Assembly: GCF_021462225.1 (NCBI RefSeq)
Contig: NC_061808.1
Location: 24,775,119 to 24,839,118 of the forward strand
DNA: 64,000 nt
From: Girardinichthys multiradiatus
Taxonomy: Eukaryota; Chordata; Actinopteri; Cyprinodontiformes; Goodeidae
Reading direction: 5' to 3'
A model generated the notes under the pieces. It was given only the letters and a program-made list of their open reading frames with translations, had not been told where the DNA came from and ran no database searches. Below, piece after piece: positions 21,576 to 32,351 of this stretch. Each line of letters begins with the position of its first letter. The stretch's first letter is position 1. The position numbers were made by a program, and so were the translations under genes.

Positions 21576-24462
21576 TTAAGTTTTTAATCTTGATTTAAAG
21601 CAATTTAGGGTTTCACCGCTTTTATAGTTTTCTGGGAGTTTATTCCAGATTAGTGGAGCATGAGAACTAAAAGCTGCTTCTCCATGTTTGGTTCTGGTTC
21701 TGGTTCTGCAAAGTAGATTTGAGCCAGAAGACCTGAGAGGTCTGGGTGGTTGATACACTGACAACAAGTCTGTAATGTATTTTGGTGCTAAGCCATTCAG
21801 TGATTTATAGACTGACAGAAGTATTTTAAAGTCTATTCTCTGAGCTACAGGGAGCCAGTGTAGGGACTTTAGAACCGGGGTGATGTGCTCCACTTTCTTA
21901 GTTCTAGTGAGGACGCGGGCAGCAGCGTTCTGGATCAACTGCAGCTGTCTGATCGACTTTTTACCCAGACCTGTGAAGACACAGTAATCAGTTCTACTAA
22001 AGATGAACACATGAATTAGTTTTTCAAGGTCCTGCTGAGACATTAGTCCTTCAATCCTGGAGATGTTCTTTAGGTGATAGAAGGCCGACCTTGTTACTGT
22101 CTTTATGTGCCTCTGAAGGTTCAGGTCTGAGTCCATCACTACACCCAGGTTTTGAGCCTGACTGGTGGTTTCTAGCTGTATTAACTGAAGCTGTGTGCTA
22201 ACTTTTAAATGGTCTTCCTTTGGTCCAAAGATTATTACTTCAGTTTTGTTTTGATTGAGCAAAGAAAATGTTGGCCCATCCAAGCATTGATTTCTTCGAA
22301 GCATTTACCCAGCGCTTGAATGGGTTCATAGTCACCTGGTGACATCGTAACGTATAGCTTTGTGTCATCTGCATAGTTATGATAACTTACGTTGTTGTTT
22401 ATTAAAATCTGAGTTAGGGGGAGCATGTAGATATTGAATAGGAGGGACCCTAAGATGGACCCTTGGGGAACGCCACATGTGATTTTTGTGGTCTCTGATG
22501 TAAAGTTACCTACTGACACAAAAAAGTCCCTGTCCTTCAAGTAGGATTTAAAGCAATCGAGTGCTGTACCAGAAAGGTCGACCCAGTTTTCCTGGCGCTC
22601 TAATAAAATGTAGTGATCAACAGTGTCGAATGCTGCACTAAGGTCCAATAATACCAGCACTGTGGTTCTTCCACAGTCTGCATTCATACGGATGTCATTG
22701 AACACCTTGACAAGAGCAGTCTCTGCACTGTGGTGAGCAGGAAGCCTGACTGGAAGACATCGAAGCAGTTGGTCGTTGTTAGGAAGTTGTTTAACTGCTG
22801 AAACACAGCTTTTTCAATAATCTTACTGATGAAGGGGATGTTTGATATAGGCCTGTAGTTCTGTAGTAGCAGCTTGTTCAAGTTGTTCTTTTTCAATAGA
22901 GGTTTGATAATTGCTGTTTTTAGGGCCTGGGGAAAACACCTGGCAAAAGGGACGTGTTTATTATTTGTGTTAAATCAGATGTTATTACAGGCAAAGCTTT
23001 CTTAAGGAAAGCTGTGGGTAAAACATCGAGACAGCAGGAAGAAGAGCTTAGTTGGTATAAGATTTCTTCTAAGTTTTTGTAGTTTATTTAGTGAAATTGG
23101 GAAATTTTGTCAAAATCAGTTCTAGTTGGAGACAACTTTGGTACTGGAGTTGATGTGGATATGCTAACTGCCCTCTGATCTTTTGGGTTTTTCAGTGAAG
23201 AATTTAGCTAATTCATTGCAGGCCCTGGTAGAGTGGAGTTCAGATGCTACAGTTACAGGAGGGTTTGTTAGCCTGTCGACCGTGGCAAATAATGCACAAG
23301 CATTGTTAATGTTTTTGCTGATGATCTCAGAAAAGAAAGATTCCCTTGCATTTTTCAGTTGTAGGTTATATCTGTATAGTCTCTCTTTATAGATAATATA
23401 GTGAACCTGGAGTCCAGTCTTTCGCCACCTGCGTTCAGCTTTTTGACACTCCTTTTTTTCACTTTTGACTGGTGGAGCACTTCTCCACGGAGACATTTTC
23501 TTCCCAGAAACGACTTTCACTTTAATTGGAGCAATTGAATCAATGATGTCTGAGATTTTAGAATGAAAGTTTTCTACCAGCTCATCTACAGTGTTACAGG
23601 GCAAAGTGGAGGTAGAAGAGTAAATCTGGTTAAAGGTTTCAGCAGCACCGTCCTTAAAGATGCGTTTTCTTATCATGTCTCTTTGGCAAACTGAGTCATT
23701 GCAGATGATGCTTTCAAAAATAACAGAAAAGTGGTCAGATAGAGCAACATCAGTTACAGACACCTTGGAAATGTTTAGACCCTTAGTGATGATCACGTCC
23801 AAAATATGTCCCTGTTTGTGCGTTTGCTGTTTAACATGTTGAGTCAAACCTAAATTTCTAAGAGTGTCACATAGATCTATTGCACTTCTGTCTTCAGGAT
23901 AGTCCATGTGAATGTTGAAGTCTCCCACAATAATTAAACAGTCATAATCAACACAAATCACAGATAAAAGCTCATTAAAATCACTGAAAAAGTTTGTTTT
24001 GGACTTAGGAGGCCTGTAAATATTCAAGAACATGGTTCGGACCGTGCTCTTTACCTGGAGAGCCAAATATTGAAAAGTATCAAATTTGCCCAGAAATACT
24101 TTTTTACACTCTAATAAATCTTTAAACAAAGTGGCTACCCCTCCACCCTTTCTTTGCTGTCTGCTCTCACAAAGAAAATTGTAGTTTAGAGGCGTCGACT
24201 CTATCAGAATGGGAGCTTCATTAAACTCATGTAACCATGTTTCTGTTAAAAACATAACATCAAGATCGTGGTCAGTAATGAAGTCATTGATTAAAAATGA
24301 TTTTCCTGACAGAGATCTAATGTTCAGTAAATCCAGTTTATATGATTTAGTTGCTGATATTAACTCTGTGTCTGGTTGTACCTGACAGTTTATGGCTTTT
24401 GTTGATTGTTTATTACTGTCTCTTATCCTTTTGGCTTTGCTCTTTCTGTCACGTATAAGCAC
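21576..24462 (-). pseudogene. LINE ORF2: endonuclease and reverse transcriptase, frameshifted
   Basis: ORF2 nicks target DNA and copies the LINE RNA at the nick. The APE-type endonuclease is at about 24360-23650: [18 protein letters not shown], a GGGVA block, NIYRPP, VGDFNIHMD and LSDHFSV. Then comes a linker, and RT motifs at 22896-22250: LLQNYRPISN, LLDLSAAFDTVDH, GVPQGSILGSLLF and the catalytic NYADDTKLY. The C-terminal region (22304-21576) has LDLNLQRH, QNAAARVL, LHWLPVAQRIDFKIL and the closing SSHAPLIWNKLP. Frame changes near 23160, 22700 and 22300 divide it into four segments, so it is inactive. Confidence 0.85.
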
Positions 24463-24549
24463 AGAGATTTTACAACTATCTCCTTTTAGGGGCCCAAGTC
24501 TTTCCTGGACATGCTCATTTCTGATAGAGTTACCACTAGGGCCCAGACT

Positions 24550-25545
24550 GTATCACAGAGAAGTGATTTGAATGTCCTGATTAGGAGGAGATAGATTAGG
24601 AGGTGGTGGAGGTCTACGGCATTTGGAAGATGTTGGTTTAGTAGCCGGGCCTCAGCCATGGGGGGTGTTGAATGGAGAAGATGTCAGAATCATTCGGGTC
24701 CCAATCTTAAGAGCTCCTTTCATGTTATCAGAATCCAGTAAAGCAAAAAACGGGCTCAGTGGGGAGATGGGAGAGTTCTGTGCGGTCTGGGTCGGGGGTG
24801 AGAGGGGTTTAACGGGGGGGTCGGTCTGGGTTGGGGTCTGGGGTGAGAGGGGTTTACCGGGGGGGTCCACTTCTCCTGTGGATTTCGACGGGGAGACCTT
24901 TTTTGATGACCTCTCTTTCTCAGTTAACTGGCCGATTGTTTCTGCTGGAGCTGTTGGAGGCAGCATTATTATTGTTGTTGATACTCAATGTTCTCTGCTG
25001 AAGGTCGAAGCTGCTGGCGGATTATTTACTGAATAGAAGAGATTAGATGTGAGACGTCTGGCTCCTGGCTTGTTCAAGCAGAAACCATCTTGCTTGAAGG
25101 GGTGTCTTTTTTTCCCCAAAAAAATATGGAATATCAATGAGGTTCACAGATGTGGTGGCATGTTTTTTTCAACCACTTATTAATCATCACAAGTCTCGAA
25201 TAAATCTCATCTCCACAGAAAATCGGTGCAATGGGTCCGCTGAGAAACACCTTGATATTGAGACCTCCAACAATATTCAGAAGACGAGTGAAATCCTCCT
25301 TCAGTCCTTCTGATTTTTTCTTAGCCACGTCATCCATGGCTCCACAGTGTATAATAAGGTTTTCTAGAGACGGGCTCTTTTCTGTGATTGCAAGAATATT
25401 CTCTGAGATATCGGAGACCGTGTTACTGGTAACAATCATAACTTCTGTGTTTTTCTTGTTGCAGAAGTTTTTAATCCCATCCACAGCTGTGTTGCTACTA
25501 TTAGGGTTCTTGGTCCGGTGGGGCGCTTTTTCTCTGGCAATTTAG
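24550..25545 (-). pseudogene. LINE ORF1, esterase-like and proline-rich part
   Basis: The segment 25484-25134 resembles the SGNH-type esterase found in ORF1 of CR1/Rex1 LINEs: ENLIIHCGAMDDVAKKKSE, then a FLSGPIAP block and SRLVMINKWL. It continues after a frameshift through a C-terminal esterase block (about 25050-25125) to a proline-rich tail (24966-24652). The first catalytic block around GPRTLIV is disrupted by a frameshift near 25520, and the GxND motif reads GAMD, so the fold is probably catalytically dead. Such ORF1 proteins bind RNA and lipid or membrane in related elements. Confidence 0.65.
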
Positions 25546-25672
25546 AATCAGAATCAGAATCAGCTTTATTGCCAAGTCCGTACATACAAACAAGGAATTT
25601 GACTCCGGTACACTTTGCTCTTTGGTTTTGTTTTTGCATTACAGAATATGCATATTTACAATGTACAATATA

Positions 25673-27282
25673 CAGGTCCTTCTCAAAATATTAGCATATT
25701 GTGATAAAGTTCATTATTTTCCATAATGTAATGATGAAAATTTAACATTCATATATTTTAGATTCATTGCACACTAACTGAAACATTTCAGGTCTTTTAT
25801 TGTCTTAATACGAATGATTTTGGCATACAGCTCATGAAAACCCAAAATTCCTATCTCACAAAATTAGCATATCATTAAAAGGGTCTCTAAACGAGCTATG
25901 AACCTAATCATCTGAATCAACGAGTTAACTCTAAACACCTGCAAAAGATTCCTGAGGCCTTTAAAACTCCCAGCCTGGTTCATCACTCAAAACCCCAATC
26001 ATGGGTAAGACTGCCGACCTGACTGCTGTCCAGAAGGCCACTATTGACACCCTCAAGCAAGAGGGTAAGACACAGAAAGAAATTTCTGAACGAATAGGCT
26101 GTTCCCAGAGTGCTGTATCAAGGCACCTCAGTGGGAAGTCTGTGGGAAGGAAAAAGTGTGGTAGAAAACGCTGCACAACGAGAAGAGGTGACCGGACCCT
26201 GAGGAAGATTGTGGAGAAGGGCTGTTTCCAGACCTTGGGGGACCTGCGGAAGCAGTGGACTGAGTCTGGAGTAGAAACATCCAGAGCCACCGTGCACAGG
26301 CGTGTGCAGGAAATGGGCTACAGGTGCCGCATTCCCCAGGTCAAGCCACTTTTGAACCAGAAACAGCGGCAGAAGCGCCTGACCTGGGCTACAGAGAAGC
26401 AGCACTGGACTGTTGCTCAGTGGTCCAAAGTACTTTTTTCCGATGAAAGCAAATTCTGCATGTCATTCGGAAATCAAGGTGCCAGAGTCTGGAGGAAGAC
26501 TGGGGAGAAGGAAATGCCAAAATGCCAGAAGTCCAGTGTCAAGTACCCACAGTCAGTGATGGTCTGGGGTGCCGTGTCAGCTGCTGGTGTTGGTCCACTG
26601 TGTTTTATCAAGGGCAGGGTCAATGCAGCTAGCTATCAGGAGATTTTGGAGCACTTCATGCTTCCATCTGCTGAAAAGCTTTATGGAGATGAAGATTTCA
26701 TTTTTCAGCACCACCTGGCACCTGCTCACAGTGCCAAAACCACTGGTAAATGGTTTACTGACCATGGTATCACTGTGCTCAATTGGCCTGCCAACTCTCC
26801 TGACCTGAACCCCATAGAAAATCTGTGGGATATTGTGAAGAGAACGTTGAGAGACTCAAGATCCAACACTCTGGATGAGCTAAAGGCCGCTATCGAAGCA
26901 TCCTGGGCCTCCATAAGACCTCAGCAGTGCTACAGGCTGATTGCCTCCATGCCACGCCACATTGAAGCAGTCATTTCTGCAAAAGGATTCCCGACCAAGT
27001 ATTGAGTGCATAACTGTACATGATTATTTGAAGGTTGATGTTTTTTGTATTAAAAACACTTTTCTTTTATTGGTCGGATGAAATATGCTAATTTTGTGAG
27101 ATAGGAATGTTGGGTTTTCATGAGCTGTATGCCAAAATCATCTGTATTAAGACAATAAAAGACCTGAAATATTTCAGTTAGTGTGCAATGAATCTAAAAT
27201 ATATGAATGTTAAATTTTCATCATTACATTATGGAAAATAATTAACTTTATCACAATATGCTAATATTTTGAGAAGGACCTG
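25673..27282 (+). mobile_element. Tc1-like element copy A4, inserted in the L2
   Basis: A full-length element with long inverted repeats and flanking TA (25671-25672 and 27283-27284). It carries the only uninterrupted transposase frame of this family in the window. It splits the L2 between its 3' tail and its coding part, making it the innermost of three nested elements. Confidence 0.95.
26001..27005 (+). CDS. Tc1-like transposase, full length, catalytic Asp replaced
   Basis: 334 residues, the usual length for a Tc1 transposase, which cuts the element out and inserts it at TA. The start ATG at 26001 is the one shared by copies A1-A3 (MGKTADLTAV). The N-terminal DNA-binding part has two helix-turn-helix units (RIGCSQSAVSRHL at 31-43; a second around 75-105) joined by a basic linker. 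Catalytic DD34E positions: Asp148 in FSDESKF, residue 238 in FQHHLAPAHS, Glu273 in SPDLNPIE. Residue 238 should be Asp, as it is in A2 and A3, but is His here (codon cac at 26712-26714). The frame is open, yet the enzyme is expected to be inactive, though it could still bind TIRs. Confidence 0.9.
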   Translation: MGKTADLTAVQKATIDTLKQEGKTQKEISERIGCSQSAVSRHLSGKSVGRKKCGRKRCTTRRGDRTLRKIVEKGCFQTLGDLRKQWTESGVETSRATVHRRVQEMGYRCRIPQVKPLLNQKQRQKRLTWATEKQHWTVAQWSKVLFSDESKFCMSFGNQGARVWRKTGEKEMPKCQKSSVKYPQSVMVWGAVSAAGVGPLCFIKGRVNAASYQEILEHFMLPSAEKLYGDEDFIFQHHLAPAHSAKTTGKWFTDHGITVLNWPANSPDLNPIENLWDIVKRTLRDSRSNTLDELKAAIEASWASIRPQQCYRLIASMPRHIEAVISAKGFPTKY

Positions 27283-27346
27283 TATAAATAAAAAGGTGCA
27301 TTTGCAACATCTGTATGCTGTTGTTTTGTACTCTATTGAATGTTCA

Positions 27347-27904
27347 TCAGAGAAACAGTGGGAAGAAACTGTCTCTGTGGCGGCTGGTTTTAGTAAACAG
27401 TGCTCTGTAGCAGCGGCCTGAAGGTAAAGCTCTGAACATTTTATGTGCAGGGTGTGTGGGGTCTGCAGAGATTTTAGCAGCTCTTTTCCTGACCCTAGAC
27501 CTGTATAAGTCCTGGATGGAGGGAAGGTCAGCCCTGATTATTCTCTCTGCAGTTCTGATTATTTGTTGCAGTCTGCACTTGTCCTGTTTTGTGGATGAGC
27601 CAAACCACACTGAGATGGATGAAGACAGGACAGACTGAATGATGGCAGTGTAGAAGATGACCAACAGCTCCTGTGGAAGGTTGAACTTCTTGAGTTGCCT
27701 CAGGAAGTACAGTTTCTGCTGGGCCTTCTTTCGAACAGTGTCTATATGTGAAGACCATCTCAGGTCCTCAGAGATGGTGGTTCCTAAGAACCAGAAGTGG
27801 TCCACAGCCAAGAAGGAAAAGACTGTCTTAGACAGTCTTAGGAGAAGACTGTTCAGAATGAAGGTTGTTCTCAAACCTTTTATTGCTCTCAGAAGATGGA
27901 TCAT
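27347..27904 (-). pseudogene. L2-like LINE RT C-terminal fragment
   Basis: About 185 residues without a stop: FLGTTISEDLRW, KKAQQKLYFLRQLKKF, YTAIIQSVLSSSISVWFG, RIIRADLPSIQDLY and PTHPAHKMFRALPSGRCYR. These are the conserved C-terminal blocks of L2 ORF2 proteins in fish. The upstream RT and endonuclease are missing through 5' truncation, so it is not functional. Confidence 0.85.
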
Positions 27905-28371
27905 TTCCTGGTTTTCATTCTGTAGTGGAGCAAATCTGTTTTGGAGGGAATTCCATTATTTCCAGCTGTCTCACTCCTATCAGTTGTTGTGACAGCAGCT
28001 CGCTGTCGAAGTCTCCTTTTCCCAGGGGAAACGGGGGCATTTCTCTGTAATTCTGCCCATTCTAATTTATTTAATTGCTGAGATTTTCCAGTGAGTCGTC
28101 CACCTTGATTTTTTGGGCATGCGCCTAAAACATGCCAGGAGAGTCTGCCGGTAGGTTTATTCTCAGTGTTCTGATTCCCAGCTGAGTCGTTGAGCTGACT
28201 GTCACTGTTTGGAATCACAGGCAGAGTTGAATCATCGCTGTACCCCATATTCACCTCCACATTCACTTTTAGTCGATGGATTTTCATCTCCAAAACATCC
28301 AATTTCTGTAAAAGTTTGTCGAAGTCCTCTGTGGTGAAGGGAGGCATTTTGTGCTGATTTGCTGGCATCAA
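27905..28371 (-). pseudogene. LINE ORF1, N-terminal part
   Basis: The frame from ATG 28371 has a predicted helical segment (FDKLLQKLDVLEMKIHRLKV), a low-complexity region, and a WHVLGACPKNQGG block resembling one I associate with CR1/Rex1-type ORF1 proteins. It is cut near 27905 by the L2 insertion and continues in decayed form at 25545 on the other side. It would be the 5' end of the LINE, whose true start is near 28380-28440. Confidence 0.6.
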
Positions 28372-28440
28372 CTCAAGAAAAACTCAAGCAGAATAATACT
28401 TTGAAAATTAGATATATAAACATGTATCTGATACAGACTG

Positions 28441-28920
28441 TTTTTCTGCGGAGAAAACAATCTAGGATACATAGATCGGCTTTATTCATGAAATAGGCAT
28501 CAAATTAGAAAAAAAAACCTTAAAAATCTTTATTCCAGCATTTTTCTCTCTATTAATAAATTAGTTGCCACGCAATCTTTTTCCACTAGGTGGCAGGGCA
28601 AAAACAAGGAGTTGCAACATTGACTGGATAATATTTGAAATATGAAACACAATCTAATATACAGTAATAATAATAATAACATTTAGCAAATATTTTAAAA
28701 TAAAATATGAAAAAATTTAATATTAGAAATATATTTTATACAGCCTATAAGTTATAAACATAAAGCTGAGATGTTAACTAGATAATACTTATCTATATCA
28801 TGTATATTTAATAAAGCTATTTTAGTAAATATTTTAATGAACATAAACTGGGACATAACCACTGAGAGGTTTACTGAATACAAACTTTTTAGAGTGTGTA
28901 TTTAAAGGGACAGGACGTGA
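28441..28920. other. AT-rich non-coding, upstream of FKBP3
   Basis: Very AT-rich, with a short (taa)n run near 28664-28680. No gene seen. It separates the LINE's 5' end from the FKBP3 promoter. Confidence 0.45.
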
Positions 28921-28975
28921 ATACATCCCCCCCGAGTTCAAAGTTCATTAGCTCGCCTCTCAAAATGGCGGCTGA
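28921..28975 (+). promoter_or_regulatory. FKBP3 start region with YY1-like site
   Basis: The start codon lies in caaaatggcggctg, which matches the YY1 consensus (AAnATGGCGGC). YY1 sites overlapping the initiator ATG are common in vertebrate housekeeping genes. No TATA box is evident. Function is inferred from the motif only. Confidence 0.45.
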
Positions 28976-31117
28976 GTCAACACGGGAGTGGAGCGATGAG
29001 CAGCTCAAAAGTGATGATTTGCCTAAAAAAGATGTAATAAAGTTCCTCCAGGACAATGCGGCGCACTCGGTATGGTTACCACTTTAGTGCTGCCTCGGTT
29101 TCAGTCACAATCGTTTCTTTGTAATCCCCCACGTTGACCTGCAAGCATGCTGCAGAGTTAGCATAGTGGAACAGCATGAGAAAGATGCTAGCGTTCAAAA
29201 CCCCTATGAAGTAACGCATGAAGTGTGTTGATATTCTCCGTTGTGCGTTTTGTCTTTCAGTTCCTCAATGAACACAAATTGCTGGGAAATATTAAAAATG
29301 TGGCAAAAACTGCAAAGAAAGAGCAGCTGGTCATTGCTTACAATCAGCTCTTTGAGAGCAAAGTGGGTGATGCTAACAATGAACCTTTTTATATTGTCGA
29401 CTGCATCATCAGCTGCCTGAATGAATGAAAGGTTTTAACTTGTGTCTTGCAGAGGTTTAAAGGCACAGATCCAGTGGAGGACGTAACCGAGCTGGTTAAA
29501 GCTGTGAAGGTTGAAGAGAAGCCCAAAGAAGTCAAAGCAGAAGCTGTGGATGAGGTGCTCAGCTCATGGCTTATATTAATTGACTTTTTATTACCTCCTA
29601 ACTTGGTATAGAACATCTTTAAGACTCCTCTCCTTTACTGCTTGTTTCAGGGGCCACCAAAATATACCAAAGCGGTGCTGAAGAAAGGAGACAAGACGAA
29701 CTTCCCAAAGAAGGGGGACCCTGTGAGCTGCTGGTACACTGGTACCCTGGAAGACGGGACAGTCTTTGACACAAATATCCCCGCGGGTATGCCTGCATCC
29801 ACATGAAGTAACTCACTGAATGTTTTGCGCAATCTCCAGGCCACTTCGGAACCAATGTAAACCACCCCAATCCCTTTTTTTTTCCTTCTCATCTTTAAAA
29901 CATAACTTTTCTCCATCTGCAGCAGCAAAAAAGAAGAAGCAAGCCAAACCTCTGAGTTTTAAAGTGGGCATGGGCAAAGTCATCAGAGGGGTACGTCATT
30001 AACTTTTGTACTTATATGGCATACAGCTCCAGTCAAAGGTGTACATTTTACTCATCATGTGGACAAATCACTTTGGGCTCCTAATGAATCATTTAAATCC
30101 CTCTTTTTTTTCAAGGTGGACAATAATACAAGATAGAAACTTACGGTATTTTTTAAATGTAATGTTAAGTTTGAATTTATTGTTGATTTTTATCTAAACC
30201 ACACAGGCTCAAATATATACCTAAAAAAAACTGGGAGAGTAATGAAAAAAGAAGACCTCCAAATTCTTTTTAACTTCACCTCAAATCAGCAGCTAGATGG
30301 TAGAAAGTTGGACAAAACTAGAAGGGCCAATGATGCAAAACACATCGTTTTTGCAATAGGTAACATGAAGCTTCTGGTTTGCTCAGACCTCCACCCAAGT
30401 ATATGGACTATAACTAACAGCTGGTTTTGTGCTAGGAGAACCACCAAATTAAATGAAATGGATGAATTCTGATAGGAAGAGTGGTCAAATGTCCAACAAA
30501 TATTTCCAACCAGAAATATTTAGCTTGTTGATGGCAACATGCCGTTGGTTTCTTTGCAACTGGAAAAATCGACATTCATCCAAATATTATTAGAAGTGTA
30601 TTTATGCATTTAAGCCTGTATGTATACTTTAGATGCTGTGTGGATTAGAGGAGACGACGCTGAATCATTTAAGATGTCTTATCTGTCTTCTTCAAAACAT
30701 AAGGGGTTAAATGTCTCATCACCAGTCCAAAGTCTGTATGACATTCATGCTGATGAGTGTCTGGAAACCTTTGACAGAACTGAATGTGCATTTTTGTTCT
30801 CACCACAGTGGGATGAGGCCCTTCTGACAATGAGCAAGGGCGAAACAGCACGACTGGAGATCGAACCTGAATGGGCTTATGGAAAAAAGGGCCTCCCTGA
30901 GTCCAAGTATCCTTTTCTCTTTATTTATCTGTAAGGTGCAGTGTTATTGTGGTTTTGTACAAATGTTTTTTGTTTACACATTTGGGCTTAGATTTGTGCT
31001 GCTAATCAGTTAATTTCCTGCTTATTTTATGCAAAATATTTCCTTAATTCCTGTTCCACCAGAATTCCACCGAATGCCAAGCTGATTTTTGAAGTGGAGC
31101 TGGTGTCTGTGGATTAA
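28965..31117 (+). CDS. fkbp3: FKBP3 (FKBP25), peptidyl-prolyl isomerase
   Basis: A nuclear FK506-binding prolyl isomerase known to bind nucleic acid and chromatin proteins. Seven exons, all with GT-AG junctions: 28965-29069, 29261-29362, 29453-29554, 29651-29786, 29923-29990, 30809-30906, 31063-31117. They total 666 bases, 221 residues plus stop, against 224 in human from memory. The N-terminal basic tilted helix bundle has [16 protein letters not shown] and [15 protein letters not shown]. The C-terminal FKBP domain (about residues 107-221) begins [15 protein letters not shown] and has [36 protein letters not shown] and the final EVELVSVD. Intron 5 holds a Tc1 relic. It is convergent with FAU and PRPF39. 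The gene looks fully functional. Confidence 0.96.
30020..30640 (+). mobile_element. Tc1-like relic in FKBP3 intron 5
   Basis: The left end reads cagctccagtcaaaggtgtaca, a decayed Tc1 terminus. Around 30255-30345 the plus strand gives [20 protein letters not shown], then NDAKH, resembling a degraded Tc1 catalytic region (DNDPKH). Later aggaagagtggtcaaatgtcc is the C-terminal part, and gtatgtatacttt near 30620 is the right end. Numerous small indels. It belongs to a different family from copies A-C. Confidence 0.6.
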
Positions 31118-31270
31118 ATATGTGCCGACAAAATTTCAAGCTGTTTTTTCCCCCTGAAAATTTAAGTTTACAGATTTTGGACTGTACTGCACTCGGCACC
31201 GATATCTACCGTCATGCCTTTGTCAGTATACTCATCAGGAGCAAATAATTGCTGGTCATTTCAAATACTG

Positions 31271-31276
31271 AATAAA
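31271..31276 (+). terminator. FKBP3 polyadenylation signal
   Basis: AATAAA about 155 bases after the stop codon, in a cluster of overlapping signals (aataaaataaataaa). The resulting short 3' UTR is plausible. Confidence 0.6.
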
Positions 31277-31289
31277 ATAAATAAAAAGA

Positions 31290-32349
31290 GGGATGACTTT
31301 TCAGTCTTTATAAAAAAATGACAGTGAAGTGAGTTCTGTTCTTTTTTTTTTTTTTGTACAATATAGATCATAAGCTTGTTTCACTTAAATCTGATTTTTA
31401 TTTCAGATGTCACCAAATTGCTTTTATGTTGACAAGAACGTACCATAGTGCTCTCACTGAATAATTGAATAGCAATAAAAAAATTGTCACTTCATTGACA
31501 CAGTTTAACTTGCATGCTAGCAAAAACTGGTCAGACATTTTAGTATTACCTGGTTTTCCCATATTCAAGACCATCTAGTGCTAGACTGATAAATCATTAC
31601 AATGGAAACAGCTGTTTTGTCAATGCCAGTTACCTTTTAAATCAACCACTTGTCCCAAATAAAGATACTTTCCATAATGCATCAGTTCTTCAGCTTTGTT
31701 AAAGACTTTTTGGGGGTCATTAGGAAGACCAAGTTAAGATACCATAATCCTTGATTGGTGTTTTTCAGCTCCATTATGCAAGGTTACCCATCTATAACCT
31801 CTTTAGGGGTTTTGTGAAGTTTGAGCACAAAATAACATGCACAAATCTAACTGATTTTTTCTGAGAATTGACATACTCTAAACAATTTTTAATGTTTTTC
31901 AAATGGAAGTGGTAATTCTGGCCTTCCTTGGCTGCTGGTTGAATAAAACCTGGTTGGATTGTGACACTTTTTTTTTTTTTTTTTAATCTGTGAGCATTGT
32001 GCTTACAGCAGACATGCTGGTTGTGTGTATAGAAGCCGTGTGGTGAATAGCTGAAACCGGTTTTGCGGTTACGTCATTATGTGGAGTTAATTTTCTGATT
32101 TAACTGAATTTAGTGTTTGTAGAAATGGTTTATATCAGCTTTTAGCCAAGATTCTACTATTTCTGTGGAGACCACATATGCTTTACTAATGGAACTTGCA
32201 GTAAAGTAAGTAGAAGAAAAAAAAAGTTACATTATGCCCCCAGTACTGGGGATTGGGTTTAAGAGGCTGAGCCCTTTTACACAATAGTTGTTGGACAACT
32301 TAACCCTATTAATGAAATCCTGCTTTTTTGAAGCCACATCTTTTGAATA
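31290..32349. other. Intergenic, nothing recognised
   Basis: Lies between FKBP3 and the Tc1 copy. It contains T homopolymers (31343-31356 and 31969-31984). No gene or known repeat seen. Confidence 0.45.
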
Positions 32350-32351
32350 TA

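Larger units (their letters stand above)
25546..27910 (-). mobile_element. L2-like LINE, 5'-truncated, nested in the Rex1-like ORF1
   Basis: The 3' tail (gaatcagaatcagaatcagctttattgcc on the plus strand) is at 25546-25672. The body resumes after Tc1 copy A4 at 27285 and runs to about 27910. It translates on the minus strand to the RT C-terminal region. Flanking ORF1 sequence of the Rex1-like LINE lies on both sides, which shows the order of insertion. I did not resolve a target-site duplication. Confidence 0.8.
21353..28440 (-). mobile_element. Rex1/CR1-like non-LTR retrotransposon, near full length, nested insertions
   Basis: Read right to left: ORF1 (28371 down to about 24550, interrupted by an L2 at about 25546-27910), ORF2 with endonuclease and RT (24462-21576), then a 3' tail ending in (tcaag)n at 21353-21370 with tttatttatatagcgctttt. 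That tail is typical of fish LINEs. ORF1 and ORF2 both carry frameshifts. The assignment to the Rex1/CR1/L2 group rests on the ORF1 esterase-like domain and endonuclease motifs; the exact clade needs a tree. Confidence 0.8.

Noticed and set aside
24623..25036. 137-codon plus-strand frame
   Set aside because: Antisense of the proline-rich LINE ORF1 tail; its Gly/Val-rich content mirrors the Pro-rich coding strand.
30242..30472. Extra FKBP3 exon in intron 5
   Set aside because: The open frame is part of a Tc1 relic, and FKBP3 is complete without it.
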